From positions 62,001-126,000 of the forward strand of contig JBJMIG010000084.1 of the NCBI GenBank assembly GCA_045806965.1: a DNA stretch of 64,000 bases. Direction: 5' to 3'. Below, piece after piece: positions 1 through 9,404 of this stretch; within the stretch, counting starts at the first letter, position 1; the number at the start of each line of letters is the position of its first letter. The notes below the pieces were generated by a model. The model had not been told where the DNA came from. It was given only the letters and a program-made list of their open reading frames with translations, and searched no databases. Both the position numbers and the translations under genes were made by a program. The stretch comes from DASYTH01 sp045806965 (GTDB taxonomy: Bacteria; Actinomycetota; Actinomycetes; Mycobacteriales; Pseudonocardiaceae).

Positions 1-1175
1 ACTACGACCTCGGTGAGAACCCGCGCAACTCCTCCTACCTGATCGGGTTCGGCACCAACCCGCCGCACAACCCACATCACCGCACCGCGCACGGGTCGTG
101 GTCGAACAACATCGCCGAACCGGTGGACAGCCGGCACATCCTCTACGGCGCGCTGGTCGGCGGCCCATCCCAACCGAACGACGCCTACACCGACAGCCGC
201 CAGGACTTCGTGATGAACGAGGTGGCCACCGACTACAACGCCGGTTTCACCGGCGCGCTGGCCAGGATGTACAGCGAGTTCGGCGGCACCCCGCTGGCCA
301 ACTTCCCGGTGGCCGAGACCCCGGACGGGCCGGAGATCTACCTACAGGCCTCGGTGAACGCGGCCGGCACGAACTTCACCGAGATCAAGACCATGGTGTT
401 CAACCACTCCGCCTGGCCGGCACGGACGCTGTCCAACGGCTCGTTCCGCTACTACTTCACCCTGGACGGCACCACCACGCCGAGCCAGCTCACCCTGTCC
501 ACGGCGTTCAACCAGTGCTCGGCACCGACCGGGCCGACCCAGTTCTCCGGCAACGTCTACTACGTCACGGTGAGCTGCGCCGGTCAGGCCATCTCGCCGC
601 AGGGCCAGTCGGAGTCCCGCCGGGAGATCCAGTTCCGGATAACCAGCTCCGGTAGCTGGGATCCGACCAACGACTGGTCCTACCAGGACGTGGCCAAGAC
701 ACCGGGGGCCACCCCGGTCACCGTGCGGAACATGACGCTGTTCAGCGGAGCCACGCAGATCTACGGCAACCCGCCCGGCGCGCAGCCGCCGCCGAGCGAC
801 CCGCCGCCATCCAGCTCGTCATCCACACCGCCACCCCCGCCGCCGCCTCCGCCGGCCGGTTGCCACGTGACCTACCAGGCGAACGACTGGGGCCCAGGTT
901 CCAACGGGTTCACCGCCAACCTGACCGTCACCGGCGGCAGCGCGCCGGTCGCGACCGGCTGGATGCTGGCGTTCGGCTACGCCGCCGGCCAGCGGATCAC
1001 CCAACCCGGCTGGAACGCCACCTTTGTGCAACCCGCTGGCAGCGCAGCGGTGACCGCGACCGGAAACCAAGGCATTCCGGCCGGCGGTTCGGTCGGGATC
1101 GGGTTCAACGGCACTCACACCGGAACGAACCCGGCACCGACCAGCTTCACCCTCAACGGCCAACCCTGCAGCTGA
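1..1175 (+). CDS. GH9 endoglucanase/cellulase, C-terminal part (5' truncated by window), CBM3 and CBM2
   Basis: The reading frame is open from base 3, so the N-terminus lies outside the window. The visible protein starts in the GH9 catalytic domain: YLIGFGTNPPHNPHHRTAH is the conserved GH9 histidine segment, and NEVATDYN about 50 residues later carries the family's general-acid glutamate. The catalytic aspartates are upstream of the window. A CBM3-like beta-sandwich follows (about bases 290-775), then a Pro/Ser linker, then a CBM2 with its terminal cysteine pair (862-1172). It would be a secreted, probably processive, endoglucanase acting on cellulose. It is the first visible gene of a co-directional hydrolase cluster; the next start is 18 nt downstream. 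Identification is firm; only the 5' end is missing. Confidence 0.93.
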   Translation, partial: YDLGENPRNSSYLIGFGTNPPHNPHHRTAHGSWSNNIAEPVDSRHILYGALVGGPSQPNDAYTDSRQDFVMNEVATDYNAGFTGALARMYSEFGGTPLANFPVAETPDGPEIYLQASVNAAGTNFTEIKTMVFNHSAWPARTLSNGSFRYYFTLDGTTTPSQLTLSTAFNQCSAPTGPTQFSGNVYYVTVSCAGQAISPQGQSESRREIQFRITSSGSWDPTNDWSYQDVAKTPGATPVTVRNMTLFSGATQIYGNPPGAQPPPSDPPPSSSSSTPPPPPPPPPAGCHVTYQANDWGPGSNGFTANLTVTGGSAPVATGWMLAFGYAAGQRITQPGWNATFVQPAGSAAVTATGNQGIPAGGSVGIGFNGTHTGTNPAPTSFTLNGQPCS

Positions 1176-1192
1176 ACGAGGAGATCTCCGAC

Positions 1193-2761
1193 ATGAAACG
1201 GATGAACCGCCGCAACGTCTTCCTTGCGTTGCTGCCGGCGCTGCTCATCTTCGCGCTGGTGCCGGTCTTCGCCATGACCGCTTCGCCGGCTCCGGCCGCC
1301 GCCGCTGGTGCCGGATACTGGCACACCAACGGGAAGCAGCTGTTGGACGCCGGCAACCAGCCGGTGCGGATGACCGGGGTCAACTGGTTCGGCCTCGAGA
1401 CGGCGAACTTCGCCCCGCACGGCCTCTGGGCGCGCGGCTACAAGGACATGCTCGACCAGATGAAGAGCCTGAAGTACAACACGATCCGGCTGCCGTTCTC
1501 CAACCAGCTCTTCGATCCGGGCAGCACGCCGAACAGCATCCGGTTCGACCTCAACCCGGACCTGCAGGGCCTCTCCGGCGTCCAGATCATGGACAAGATC
1601 ATCGACTACGCCGGGCAGATCGGCCTGAAGGTGCTGCTCGACCGGCACCGTCCGGACTCCGGCGCGCAGTCCGCGCTCTGGTACACCACCCAGTTCCCGG
1701 AGACCCGCTGGATCAGCGACTGGCAGATGCTGGCCCGGCGCTATCTCGGCAACACCACGGTGATCGGCGCCGACCTGCACAACGAGCCGCACGGGATCCA
1801 GGGCGGCGGCGGCTCCACCTGGGGCACCGGCAGCACGACCTCGGACTGGCGGCTGGCCGCCGAGCGGGCCGGCAACGCGATCCTGGCGATCAACTCCAAC
1901 TGGCTGATCGTGGTCGAGGGCATCGACAACTTCAACAACGACGGCTACTGGTGGGGCGGCAACCTGCAGGGCGCGGCCCAGTTCCCGGTGCGGCTCAACG
2001 TGGCCAACCGGCTGGTCTACTCCGCGCACGACTACGCCACCTCGGTGTTCCCGCAGCCGTGGTTCTCCGATCCGGCCTTCCCCAACAACCTGACGGCGAT
2101 CTGGAACCGCATGTGGGGCTTCCTCGTGCAGAACAACGTGGCCCCGGTGCTGGTCGGCGAGTTCGGCAGCACACTCGCCGATCCGCGGGACGAGACCTGG
2201 ATGCGCGCCCTGCTGAACTATCTCGGCACCGGCAGCGGCGGGATCAGCTTCACCTTCTGGTCGTGGAATCCCAACTCCGGTGACACCGGCGGGATTCTCA
2301 ACGACGACTGGACCACGGTGAACACCCGCAAGCAGAACATCCTCAACCCGTTCCTGGTCGGGGCGGACACACCGCCGAACAACTCGACGACGGAACCGTT
2401 CCCGACGACGACAACCTCGCCGCCGCCCGCGACGTTGCGCTGCACGGTGACCTACGGCCTCAACGACTGGGGCACCGGGTTCACCACCTCGGTTCAGATC
2501 GCCAACGGCGGCACCGCCGCCATCAACGGCTGGACGCTGGCCTTCTCCTTCGCCGGCAACCAGCGGATCTCCAGCGGCTGGGGTGCCACCTGGACCCAGG
2601 CCGCGGGCAGCGCCAACGTCACGGCGGTCAACCTGGACTACAACCGCACCATTCCGGCCGGCGGCTCGGTGCGGGACATGGGATTCCAGGCCGGCTACAC
2701 GGGCACCAACTCGCGCCCGGCCAACTTCACCGTCAACGGATCGGCCTGCACGGCCGCGTGA
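1193..2761 (+). CDS. Secreted GH5 cellulase (endo-beta-1,4-glucanase) with CBM2
   Basis: This is a 522-residue precursor. The start is the ATG preceded by GAGGAG about 10 nt upstream; an in-frame ATG three codons later is an alternative. Residues 1-37 form a signal peptide with a basic start, a long hydrophobic run and an Ala-rich end. The GH5 barrel occupies roughly residues 40-390. The acid/base glutamate is in HNEPHG (E198) and the nucleophile in GEFGS (E323). A Thr/Pro linker and a CBM2 of about 105 residues with terminal cysteines complete the protein. It should hydrolyse internal beta-1,4-glucosidic bonds of cellulose outside the cell. It lies between the GH9 gene and the mannanase gene, whose Shine-Dalgarno sequence abuts this stop codon. 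Confidence 0.93.
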   Translation: MKRMNRRNVFLALLPALLIFALVPVFAMTASPAPAAAAGAGYWHTNGKQLLDAGNQPVRMTGVNWFGLETANFAPHGLWARGYKDMLDQMKSLKYNTIRLPFSNQLFDPGSTPNSIRFDLNPDLQGLSGVQIMDKIIDYAGQIGLKVLLDRHRPDSGAQSALWYTTQFPETRWISDWQMLARRYLGNTTVIGADLHNEPHGIQGGGGSTWGTGSTTSDWRLAAERAGNAILAINSNWLIVVEGIDNFNNDGYWWGGNLQGAAQFPVRLNVANRLVYSAHDYATSVFPQPWFSDPAFPNNLTAIWNRMWGFLVQNNVAPVLVGEFGSTLADPRDETWMRALLNYLGTGSGGISFTFWSWNPNSGDTGGILNDDWTTVNTRKQNILNPFLVGADTPPNNSTTEPFPTTTTSPPPATLRCTVTYGLNDWGTGFTTSVQIANGGTAAINGWTLAFSFAGNQRISSGWGATWTQAAGSANVTAVNLDYNRTIPAGGSVRDMGFQAGYTGTNSRPANFTVNGSACTAA

Positions 2762-2772
2762 GAGGAACAGTC

Positions 2773-4644
2773 ATGACTATTTCGCGAGTTCGGCTGCTCG
2801 CGGGAATGGCCCTGACCGTCCTGGTCGCCGCACTGGTCTCGGTGACCGGCGCACCCCAGGCGGCCGCGGGTCCGGTGTTCGTCACCCGTAACGGCGCGGC
2901 GTTCGACCTCGGCGGGCAGCCGTTCCGTTACGGCGGCACCAACAACTACTACCTGCACTACAAGTCACAGCTCATGGTCGACGACGTGTTCAGCGACGCC
3001 GTCGCCATGAACCTCAAGGTGATCCGGGCCTGGACGTCGCTGGAGTGCGGCGGGGACAAGCCGAACTCGGCTGGCGGCTGCTCGGCCGGCCCCGATGCGT
3101 GGACGCAGCGGTGGAGCAACGCGCTGAACCAGCCGGAGATCAACACCGGCGCCGGCGGGCTGCAGAAACTGGACTACATGCTGGCCAAGGCGAACCAGCT
3201 CGGCATCAAGCTGATCCTGCCGTTCGTCAACAACTGGCGTGACTTCGGCGGTATGGACCAGTACGTCACCTGGTACGGCCTGCAGTTCCATGACCAGTTC
3301 TACACCGACGCCAGGATCAAGGCGAACTACAAGACCTGGATCTCCACGTTGCTCAACCGCACCAACAGCATCACCGGGGTGCCGTACAAGAACGACCCGG
3401 CGGTGTTCTCGTGGGAGCTGGCCAACGAGCCGCGGTGCATCAACGCCTCGCTGCCCGCGTCCGGCACCTGCACCGCGGACACCCTGGTCGGCTGGGCCAC
3501 CGAGATGTCGCAGTTCATCAAGGGCATCGACGCCAACCACATGGTGTCGGTCGGCGACGAGGGCTTCCACCCCGGCGTGGGGGGCAGCTCTAGCAGTTGG
3601 CCGTACAACGTCACCGACGGCGTGGACCACGCCCGGCTGACCGCGATCCCCACCATCGACTTCGGCACCTACCACCTGTACCCGCAGGGCTGGGGCCAGT
3701 CGCCGGCGCAGGACTGGGGCACCGGGTGGATCAACGACCACAACTCGGTCGGCACCTCACTGAACAAACCGGAGATCGCCGAGGAATGGGGCACCACCGA
3801 CCAGGCCACCAGAGACGCCACGTACACCGCGTGGGCCAACGCGTTGCGCACCGGCGGCGGTGACGGCTTCAACTTCTGGATCCTCACCGGGATCCAGGAC
3901 GACGGCCAGCTCTACCCGGACTTCGACGGCTTCCGGGTGGTCACTCCGTCCTCGACCGCCACCGTGCTGGCCAACGCCGCGCAGCAGATGGGCGGCGGCA
4001 CCGGCGGTGATCCGACGCCACCGACGATGCCGGGCACGCCAACGGTTTCCGGAGTCACCGCGACCGGCGCGAGCCTGACCTGGACGGCGTCGACGGACAC
4101 CGGCGGCAGCGGCCTGGCCGGCTACAACGTCTACCGCAGGCAGGGCACGACCGACACGCTGCTCACCCAGTCGACCGCCAACTCCGCCGCGTTGACCGGG
4201 TTGACCCCGGCCACGCAGTACGTGCTGGTGGTGCGCGCCAGGGACGGCGCCGGGAACCTGTCCACGGCGTCGGCGGCGGCGACGTTCACCACGCTGCCGG
4301 ACACCTCGGGCGGAAGCTGCCGGGTCACCTACAACGCCTCGAACTGGGGCGGCGGTAACGGGTTCACCGCGAACCTGACCCTGGTCAACACCGGCACCAC
4401 GACGGTGAACGGGTGGACGCTCGGGTTCGCGTTCACCGCCGGGCAGCGGGTGAGCCTGCCGGGCTGGAGCGCGAGCTGGGCGCAGGCCGATGGCAGCGCC
4501 ACCGTGACCGCGACCAACCTGGACTGGAACCGCACCCTGGCGGCCGGCGGCTCGACCAGCTTCGGATTCAACGCAACGTTCACCGGCACCAACCCGGCGC
4601 CGGCCAGCTTCACCCTCAACGGAAACACCTGCACTGTCGGATAA
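2773..4644 (+). CDS. Secreted GH5 beta-mannanase with Fn3 and CBM2
   Basis: This is a 623-residue precursor. The ATG follows AGAGGA, which overlaps the end of the preceding gene; a GTG 15 nt upstream lies inside that gene's stop region and was not used. Residues 1-33 are a signal peptide. The catalytic domain (about 35-410) matches bacterial GH5 mannan endo-1,4-beta-mannosidases, with SWELANEPRC (acid/base E219) and AEEWG (nucleophile E338). An Fn3 domain follows (about 425-515), then a CBM2 (about 520-623). It would cut mannan or glucomannan in plant walls. The Fn3-CBM2 tail is strikingly similar to that of the GH10 xylanase at 7489-9168. Mannanase specificity is inferred from family resemblance. 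Confidence 0.9.
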   Translation: MTISRVRLLAGMALTVLVAALVSVTGAPQAAAGPVFVTRNGAAFDLGGQPFRYGGTNNYYLHYKSQLMVDDVFSDAVAMNLKVIRAWTSLECGGDKPNSAGGCSAGPDAWTQRWSNALNQPEINTGAGGLQKLDYMLAKANQLGIKLILPFVNNWRDFGGMDQYVTWYGLQFHDQFYTDARIKANYKTWISTLLNRTNSITGVPYKNDPAVFSWELANEPRCINASLPASGTCTADTLVGWATEMSQFIKGIDANHMVSVGDEGFHPGVGGSSSSWPYNVTDGVDHARLTAIPTIDFGTYHLYPQGWGQSPAQDWGTGWINDHNSVGTSLNKPEIAEEWGTTDQATRDATYTAWANALRTGGGDGFNFWILTGIQDDGQLYPDFDGFRVVTPSSTATVLANAAQQMGGGTGGDPTPPTMPGTPTVSGVTATGASLTWTASTDTGGSGLAGYNVYRRQGTTDTLLTQSTANSAALTGLTPATQYVLVVRARDGAGNLSTASAAATFTTLPDTSGGSCRVTYNASNWGGGNGFTANLTLVNTGTTTVNGWTLGFAFTAGQRVSLPGWSASWAQADGSATVTATNLDWNRTLAAGGSTSFGFNATFTGTNPAPASFTLNGNTCTVG

Positions 4645-4743
4645 GGAGAGAGGTTCGAAGGCGGGAGCAGCCGGTCAGCTCGGCCGCTCTCGGCCTCCGG
4701 CCACATGTGGGGAACTGCAGCGAAACCACAACGGAGGACCTTC

Positions 4744-7482
4744 ATGCGAGACAAGCTGACTCATGCACTGGCCGGGGTGGTCGTCGCCGGCTCGGTCATC
4801 GTGGCGGTACAGGGAGCCGCCCAGACCGCGCCGGCGGCGGCCGGAATCGCCGCCGCGTCGGAACAGTACAACTGGCGCAACGTGCAGATCGCCGGTGGCG
4901 GCTACGTGCCGAGCATCGTGTTCAACCCGACCGAGCGCAACCTGATCTACGCACGGACCGACATCGGCGGGGCGTACCGGTGGAACGAGTCGACCCAGCG
5001 CTGGACTCCGCTACTGGACTTCGTCGGGTGGAACAACTGGGGCTTCAACGGGGTGAGCAGCATCGCCACCGACCCGGTGCAGACCAACCGGGTCTACGTC
5101 GCGGCCGGCATGTACACCAACAGCTTCGACCCCAACAACGGTGCCATTCTGCGTTCCGCCGACAAGGGCGCCACCTGGCAGATCACCAACCTCCCGTTCA
5201 AGCTGGGCGGCAACATGCCCGGCCGGGGCATGGGTGAGCGGCTCGCGGTCGACCCGAACCGCAACAGCACCGTCTACTTCGGCGCGCCGAACGGCAACGG
5301 CCTGTGGCGCAGCACCGACTTCGGCGCCACCTGGGCGAAGGTGGCCAACTTCCCCAACGTCGGCAACTACGCCCAGGATCCCAGCGATCCCAGCGGCTAT
5401 CTGAGCCACCAGCCGGGCGTGGTGTGGGTGAGCTTCGACAAGTCGACCGGCACGTCGGGCAACGCGACCCAGGGCATCTATGTCGGCGTCGCGGACAAGA
5501 ACAACACCGTCTACCGGTCGACCAACGGCGGCACCAGCTGGGAGCGGATCGCCGGCCAGCCCACCGGGTTCCTGGCACACAAGGGCGTGCTCGACCCGGT
5601 GAACCACGTGCTCTACATCGCGACCAGCGACACCGGCGGACCCTACGACGGGGCCAAGGGTGACGTGTGGAAGTACAACATCGCGACCGGCGCCTGGACC
5701 CAGATCAGCCCGATCCCGTCCAGCAGCGCCGACGACTACTTCGGTTACGGCGGGTTGACCATCGACCGGCAGAACCCGAACACGATCATGGTGGCCACGC
5801 AGATCTCCTGGTGGCCGGATGCCATCTTCTTCCGCAGCACCAACGGCGGCGCGACCTGGACCCGGATCTGGGACTTCACCTCCTATCCCAACCGCTCCTT
5901 CCGCTACACCCAGGACGTCTCCTCCTCACCCTGGCTCACCTTCGGCACCAACCCGCAGCTTCCTGAGGTGACTCCGAAGCTGGGCTGGATGAACGACGGG
6001 GTCGAGATCGACCCGTTCAACTCCAACCGAATGATGTACGGCACCGGCGCCACCCTCTACGGCACCACCAACCTGTCGAACTGGGACAGCGGCGGCCAGT
6101 TCACCATCAAGCCGATGGCGGCGGGGCTCGAGGAGACCGCGGTGCTCGACCTGATCAGCCCGCCGGCCGGTGCGCCGCTGATCTCCGGCCTCGGCGACAT
6201 CGGCGGGTTCCGGCACACCAACCTGGACGCGGTGCCCGCGACCATGTTCACCGCGCCCAACTTCACCTCGACCACCAGCCTCGACTACGCCGAGCGCACG
6301 CCGAGCGTCATGGTGTGGGCCGGCAACTTCACCGATTCGGACCGGCCCAACGACAGCCACGTCGCCTTCTCCACCGACGGCGGGGCGAACTGGTTCCAGG
6401 GTTCCGAGCCCGGCGGGATCAACGAGGGCGGCACGGTCGCGGCGGCCGCGGACGGCAGCCGGTTCGTCTGGGCTCCTGGCGGCGGCATGCAGCCGGTGTT
6501 CTCGGTCGGCTTCGGCAACTCCTGGACTCAGGCCCAGGGCCTGCCGCCAGGGTCGGTGGTGGAGTCGGACCGGGTCAACGCCAGCAAGTTCTACGGGTTG
6601 AGCGGCGGCCGGCTCTTCGTCAGCACCAACGGCGGGGCCAACTTCACCGCGACCTCGGCAAGCGGGCTGCCCACCGGCAAGTTCAAGGCCATGCCTGGCC
6701 GGGAGGGTGACCTCTGGGTGGCCGGGGACACCGGTCTGTTCCACTCGACCGACTCCGGTGCGACCTTCACCAAGCTGTCGAACGTGGCATCGGCACACAG
6801 CATCGGCTTCGGTGCGGCCGCGCCTGGCCGGACCAACCTGGCGCTGTTCACGATGGCCACCATCGACGGGGTGAGCGGTGTCTACCGGTCCGACGACACC
6901 GGGGCGACCTGGGTGCGGATCAACGACGACGCCCACCAGTACGGCAACGCGGGCGACGCGATCACCGGCGACCCCAGGGTCTACGGCCGCGTGTACCTCG
7001 GCACCAACGGAAGGGGAATCCTCTACGCGGATCGCATAGGTGGCAACACCACAACCACCAGTACCACGACCAGCACCACGACAACGAGGACGACGACAAC
7101 CACCACGACGCCGACCTCGACCACGACGACCTCTACGACAACCACGACCAGGCCGCCGGGCAACTGCCGGGTGACCTACCGGGTCAACCAGTGGGACAGC
7201 GGGTTCACCGCCAACCTGACCTTGGCCAACACGGGGACCGCGGCGATCAACGGCTGGACGCTGGCGTTCTCCTTCCCGGCGAGCCAACGGGTGGTCAGCG
7301 GTTGGAATGCCAACTGGGACCAGGTCGTCGGCGGCACCAACGTCACGGCGTCCAATGTGGACTTCAACGGGTCCATCGCCCCGGGCACCTCGATTGAAAT
7401 CGGATTCAACGGCTCATGGGCCGGCAGCAACCCATCGCCGTCGAACTTCACCGTAAACAACAACCAATGCTCTTCTGGATAG
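4744..7482 (+). CDS. Secreted GH74 xyloglucanase (endoglucanase) with CBM2
   Basis: This is a 912-residue precursor. The ATG has GGAGG 6 nt upstream. After an Ala-rich signal peptide (about 1-35) comes a twin seven-bladed propeller rich in Asp-box turns such as STDSGATF and STNGGATW. The two GH74 catalytic aspartates are visible in ARTDIGGAYRW (D73) and GLGDIGGFRH (D485). A low-complexity Thr-rich linker (about residues 765-807) joins a C-terminal CBM2. It should hydrolyse xyloglucan backbones outside the cell. A 99-bp gap separates it from the mannanase gene and contains the 10-bp palindrome ccacatgtgg (4701-4710), so it may have its own promoter. Its stop is followed within 7 nt by the xylanase start. 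Confidence 0.93.
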   Translation: MRDKLTHALAGVVVAGSVIVAVQGAAQTAPAAAGIAAASEQYNWRNVQIAGGGYVPSIVFNPTERNLIYARTDIGGAYRWNESTQRWTPLLDFVGWNNWGFNGVSSIATDPVQTNRVYVAAGMYTNSFDPNNGAILRSADKGATWQITNLPFKLGGNMPGRGMGERLAVDPNRNSTVYFGAPNGNGLWRSTDFGATWAKVANFPNVGNYAQDPSDPSGYLSHQPGVVWVSFDKSTGTSGNATQGIYVGVADKNNTVYRSTNGGTSWERIAGQPTGFLAHKGVLDPVNHVLYIATSDTGGPYDGAKGDVWKYNIATGAWTQISPIPSSSADDYFGYGGLTIDRQNPNTIMVATQISWWPDAIFFRSTNGGATWTRIWDFTSYPNRSFRYTQDVSSSPWLTFGTNPQLPEVTPKLGWMNDGVEIDPFNSNRMMYGTGATLYGTTNLSNWDSGGQFTIKPMAAGLEETAVLDLISPPAGAPLISGLGDIGGFRHTNLDAVPATMFTAPNFTSTTSLDYAERTPSVMVWAGNFTDSDRPNDSHVAFSTDGGANWFQGSEPGGINEGGTVAAAADGSRFVWAPGGGMQPVFSVGFGNSWTQAQGLPPGSVVESDRVNASKFYGLSGGRLFVSTNGGANFTATSASGLPTGKFKAMPGREGDLWVAGDTGLFHSTDSGATFTKLSNVASAHSIGFGAAAPGRTNLALFTMATIDGVSGVYRSDDTGATWVRINDDAHQYGNAGDAITGDPRVYGRVYLGTNGRGILYADRIGGNTTTTSTTTSTTTTRTTTTTTTPTSTTTTSTTTTTRPPGNCRVTYRVNQWDSGFTANLTLANTGTAAINGWTLAFSFPASQRVVSGWNANWDQVVGGTNVTASNVDFNGSIAPGTSIEIGFNGSWAGSNPSPSNFTVNNNQCSSG

Positions 7483-7488
7483 GTGGTT

Positions 7489-9168
7489 ATGAGAAGGAAA
7501 TTGCTAGCTGCGGCAATTTGTGCTGTGTTGAGCGCGCTCGGGCTGGTGGTCGCCGCCAGCCCGGCGCTGGCCGACCCGCTGCGGACCGTGGCGGCGGCGC
7601 GCGGGCTGATCATCGGCGCCGCGGTCGACACCAACCCGTTGGCCAACGAGGCGGCGTACCGCACCACGCTGAACCGCGAGTTCAACGGGGTCACCCCCGA
7701 GAACGCGATGAAGTGGGACACCACCGAGCCGAACCCGGGCCAGTTCAACTTCGCCGGCGCCGACCAGGTGGTGAACTCGGCGACGGCCAATGGTCAGGTC
7801 ATTCACGGCCACACCATGGTCTGGCACCAGCAGACGCCGGGTTGGGTACAGGGCCTCGGGGCCGCGCAGATGCGCACCGCCTTGCAGAACCACATGAACA
7901 TGGAGATGGGCCGCTACGCCGGCAAGATCGAGTCCTGGGACGTGGTCAACGAGGCGTTCAACGACGACGGCACCCGGCGCGCATCGTTCTGGCAGAACAC
8001 GTTGGGCGCCAACTACATCGCCGACGCGTTCCGGATGGCCAGGACTGCCGACCCCACGGCCAAGCTGTGCTACAACGACTTCAACATCGAGGGCGTCAAC
8101 GCCAAGAGCAACGCGGTGTTCAGCCTGCTGAGCTCGTTCAAGCAGCAGGGCGTGCCGATCGACTGCCTCGGCATCCAGGGGCACCTGTCCATCGACTTCA
8201 GCTTTCCCGGTCAGGTGCAGCAGAACATCCAGCGCTTCGCCGACCTCGGCCTGGACGTGAAGTTCACCGAGCTCGACGTTCGGATGACCCTTCCGACCAG
8301 CGCCGCCAAGCTCTCCACGCAGGCGACCTACTACACCAACGTCGTCAACGCCTGCAAGGCCGTGACCCGGTGCAACCAGATCACCATCTGGGGCTTCACC
8401 GACAAGTTCTCCTGGGTGCCCGGCACCTTCAGTGGTCAGGGTGCCGCCCTGCCCTTTGACGAGAACTACAACCCGAAGCCGGCCTACAACGCGATCAACA
8501 CGGCGCTCGGCGGCGTACCGACAAACGACACCACGCCGCCGACCCAGCCGGGCACGCCGACCGCGTCCGGCGTGACCGCGAACAGCGCCGCGCTCGCCTG
8601 GACCGCGTCCACCGACACGGGCGGCAGCGGTCTGGCCGGTTACAACGTCTACCAACGGCAGGGCACCACCGACACGCTGCTGAGCCAGTCCACCTCGAAC
8701 TCCACGACGCTGACCGGGTTGACCGCGTCGACCCAGTTCGTGGTGGTGGTGCGGGCCAGGGACGGCGCCGGGAACCTGTCCACGCCGTCGGCGGCCGTGA
8801 CGTTCACCACCCAGGCCGGGGGCGGCGGCACCGGCCCATGCCAGGTCACCTACGGCGCCTCGAACTGGGGCGGCGGCGGCGGCTTCACCGCGAACGTGAC
8901 CCTGGTCAACACCGGTACGGCGGCGATCAACGGCTGGACGCTGGCGTTCACGTTCACCGGCGGCCAGCGGGTGACCCTGCCCGGTTGGAGCGCGACCTGG
9001 GCACAGGCCGCGGGCAGCGCCAACGTGACCGCGACGAACCTGGACTGGAACCGCACGCTGGCGCCGAACGGCTCGACCTCGTTCGGGTTCAACGGCACCT
9101 TCACCGGTACCAGCAACCCGGCGCCGACCGCGTTCACGGTCAACGGCACCGCCTGCACGATCGGCTGA
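7489..9168 (+). CDS. Secreted GH10 endo-beta-1,4-xylanase with Fn3 and CBM2
   Basis: This is a 559-residue precursor. The ATG begins 6 nt after the xyloglucanase stop, with AGGTGG as ribosome site; a GTG two codons earlier is possible. The signal peptide ends at ALA (residue 28). The GH10 barrel (about 30-345) shows ENAMKWD, HTMVWH, WDVVNEAFND (acid/base E155) and FTELDVRM (nucleophile E261). An Fn3 domain (about 350-440) and a CBM2 (about 450-559) follow. It would release xylo-oligosaccharides from arabinoxylan. Translational proximity to the GH74 gene implies co-expression. A strong hairpin 20 nt past the stop ends the cluster. Confidence 0.95.
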   Translation: MRRKLLAAAICAVLSALGLVVAASPALADPLRTVAAARGLIIGAAVDTNPLANEAAYRTTLNREFNGVTPENAMKWDTTEPNPGQFNFAGADQVVNSATANGQVIHGHTMVWHQQTPGWVQGLGAAQMRTALQNHMNMEMGRYAGKIESWDVVNEAFNDDGTRRASFWQNTLGANYIADAFRMARTADPTAKLCYNDFNIEGVNAKSNAVFSLLSSFKQQGVPIDCLGIQGHLSIDFSFPGQVQQNIQRFADLGLDVKFTELDVRMTLPTSAAKLSTQATYYTNVVNACKAVTRCNQITIWGFTDKFSWVPGTFSGQGAALPFDENYNPKPAYNAINTALGGVPTNDTTPPTQPGTPTASGVTANSAALAWTASTDTGGSGLAGYNVYQRQGTTDTLLSQSTSNSTTLTGLTASTQFVVVVRARDGAGNLSTPSAAVTFTTQAGGGGTGPCQVTYGASNWGGGGGFTANVTLVNTGTAAINGWTLAFTFTGGQRVTLPGWSATWAQAAGSANVTATNLDWNRTLAPNGSTSFGFNGTFTGTSNPAPTAFTVNGTACTIG

Positions 9169-9188
9169 CGGTCTAAGGGTTCCATATC

Positions 9189-9243
9189 GACGGAACCGGC
9201 GGCACACTCCTGCGGAGTCAATTCCGTGCCGCCGGTTTCCGTC
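9189..9243 (+). terminator. Hairpin terminator ending the glycosidase cluster
   Basis: Arms gacggaaccggcggcac (9189-9205) and gtgccgccggtttccgtc (9226-9243) pair over 17 bp with one bulged T. The loop is 20 nt and there is no U-tract. Its position just past the last hydrolase stop supports a terminator role, which is typical of GC-rich actinobacteria that often lack the U-tract. Confidence 0.65.
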
Positions 9244-9404
9244 ATGCCCGATCACGGCCGTTATTTGCTTCTGGGCACGCCTACTAGGGGTCTTTTGTGG
9301 ACCGAAAAGTCCGGAAGGGTATTGCCGGGCGCATGGGTCGATCAAAACAATCTATCGTCCGCTGTTATACCCATGCCGCTTGTTTTGGAGAGGGCGGGAT
9401 AGTC

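Noticed and set aside
860..1192. N-terminal extension of the GH5 cellulase frame into the GH9 gene
   Set aside because: It overlaps the CBM2 of the GH9 gene in another frame. The ATG at 1193 has a ribosome site and a signal peptide.
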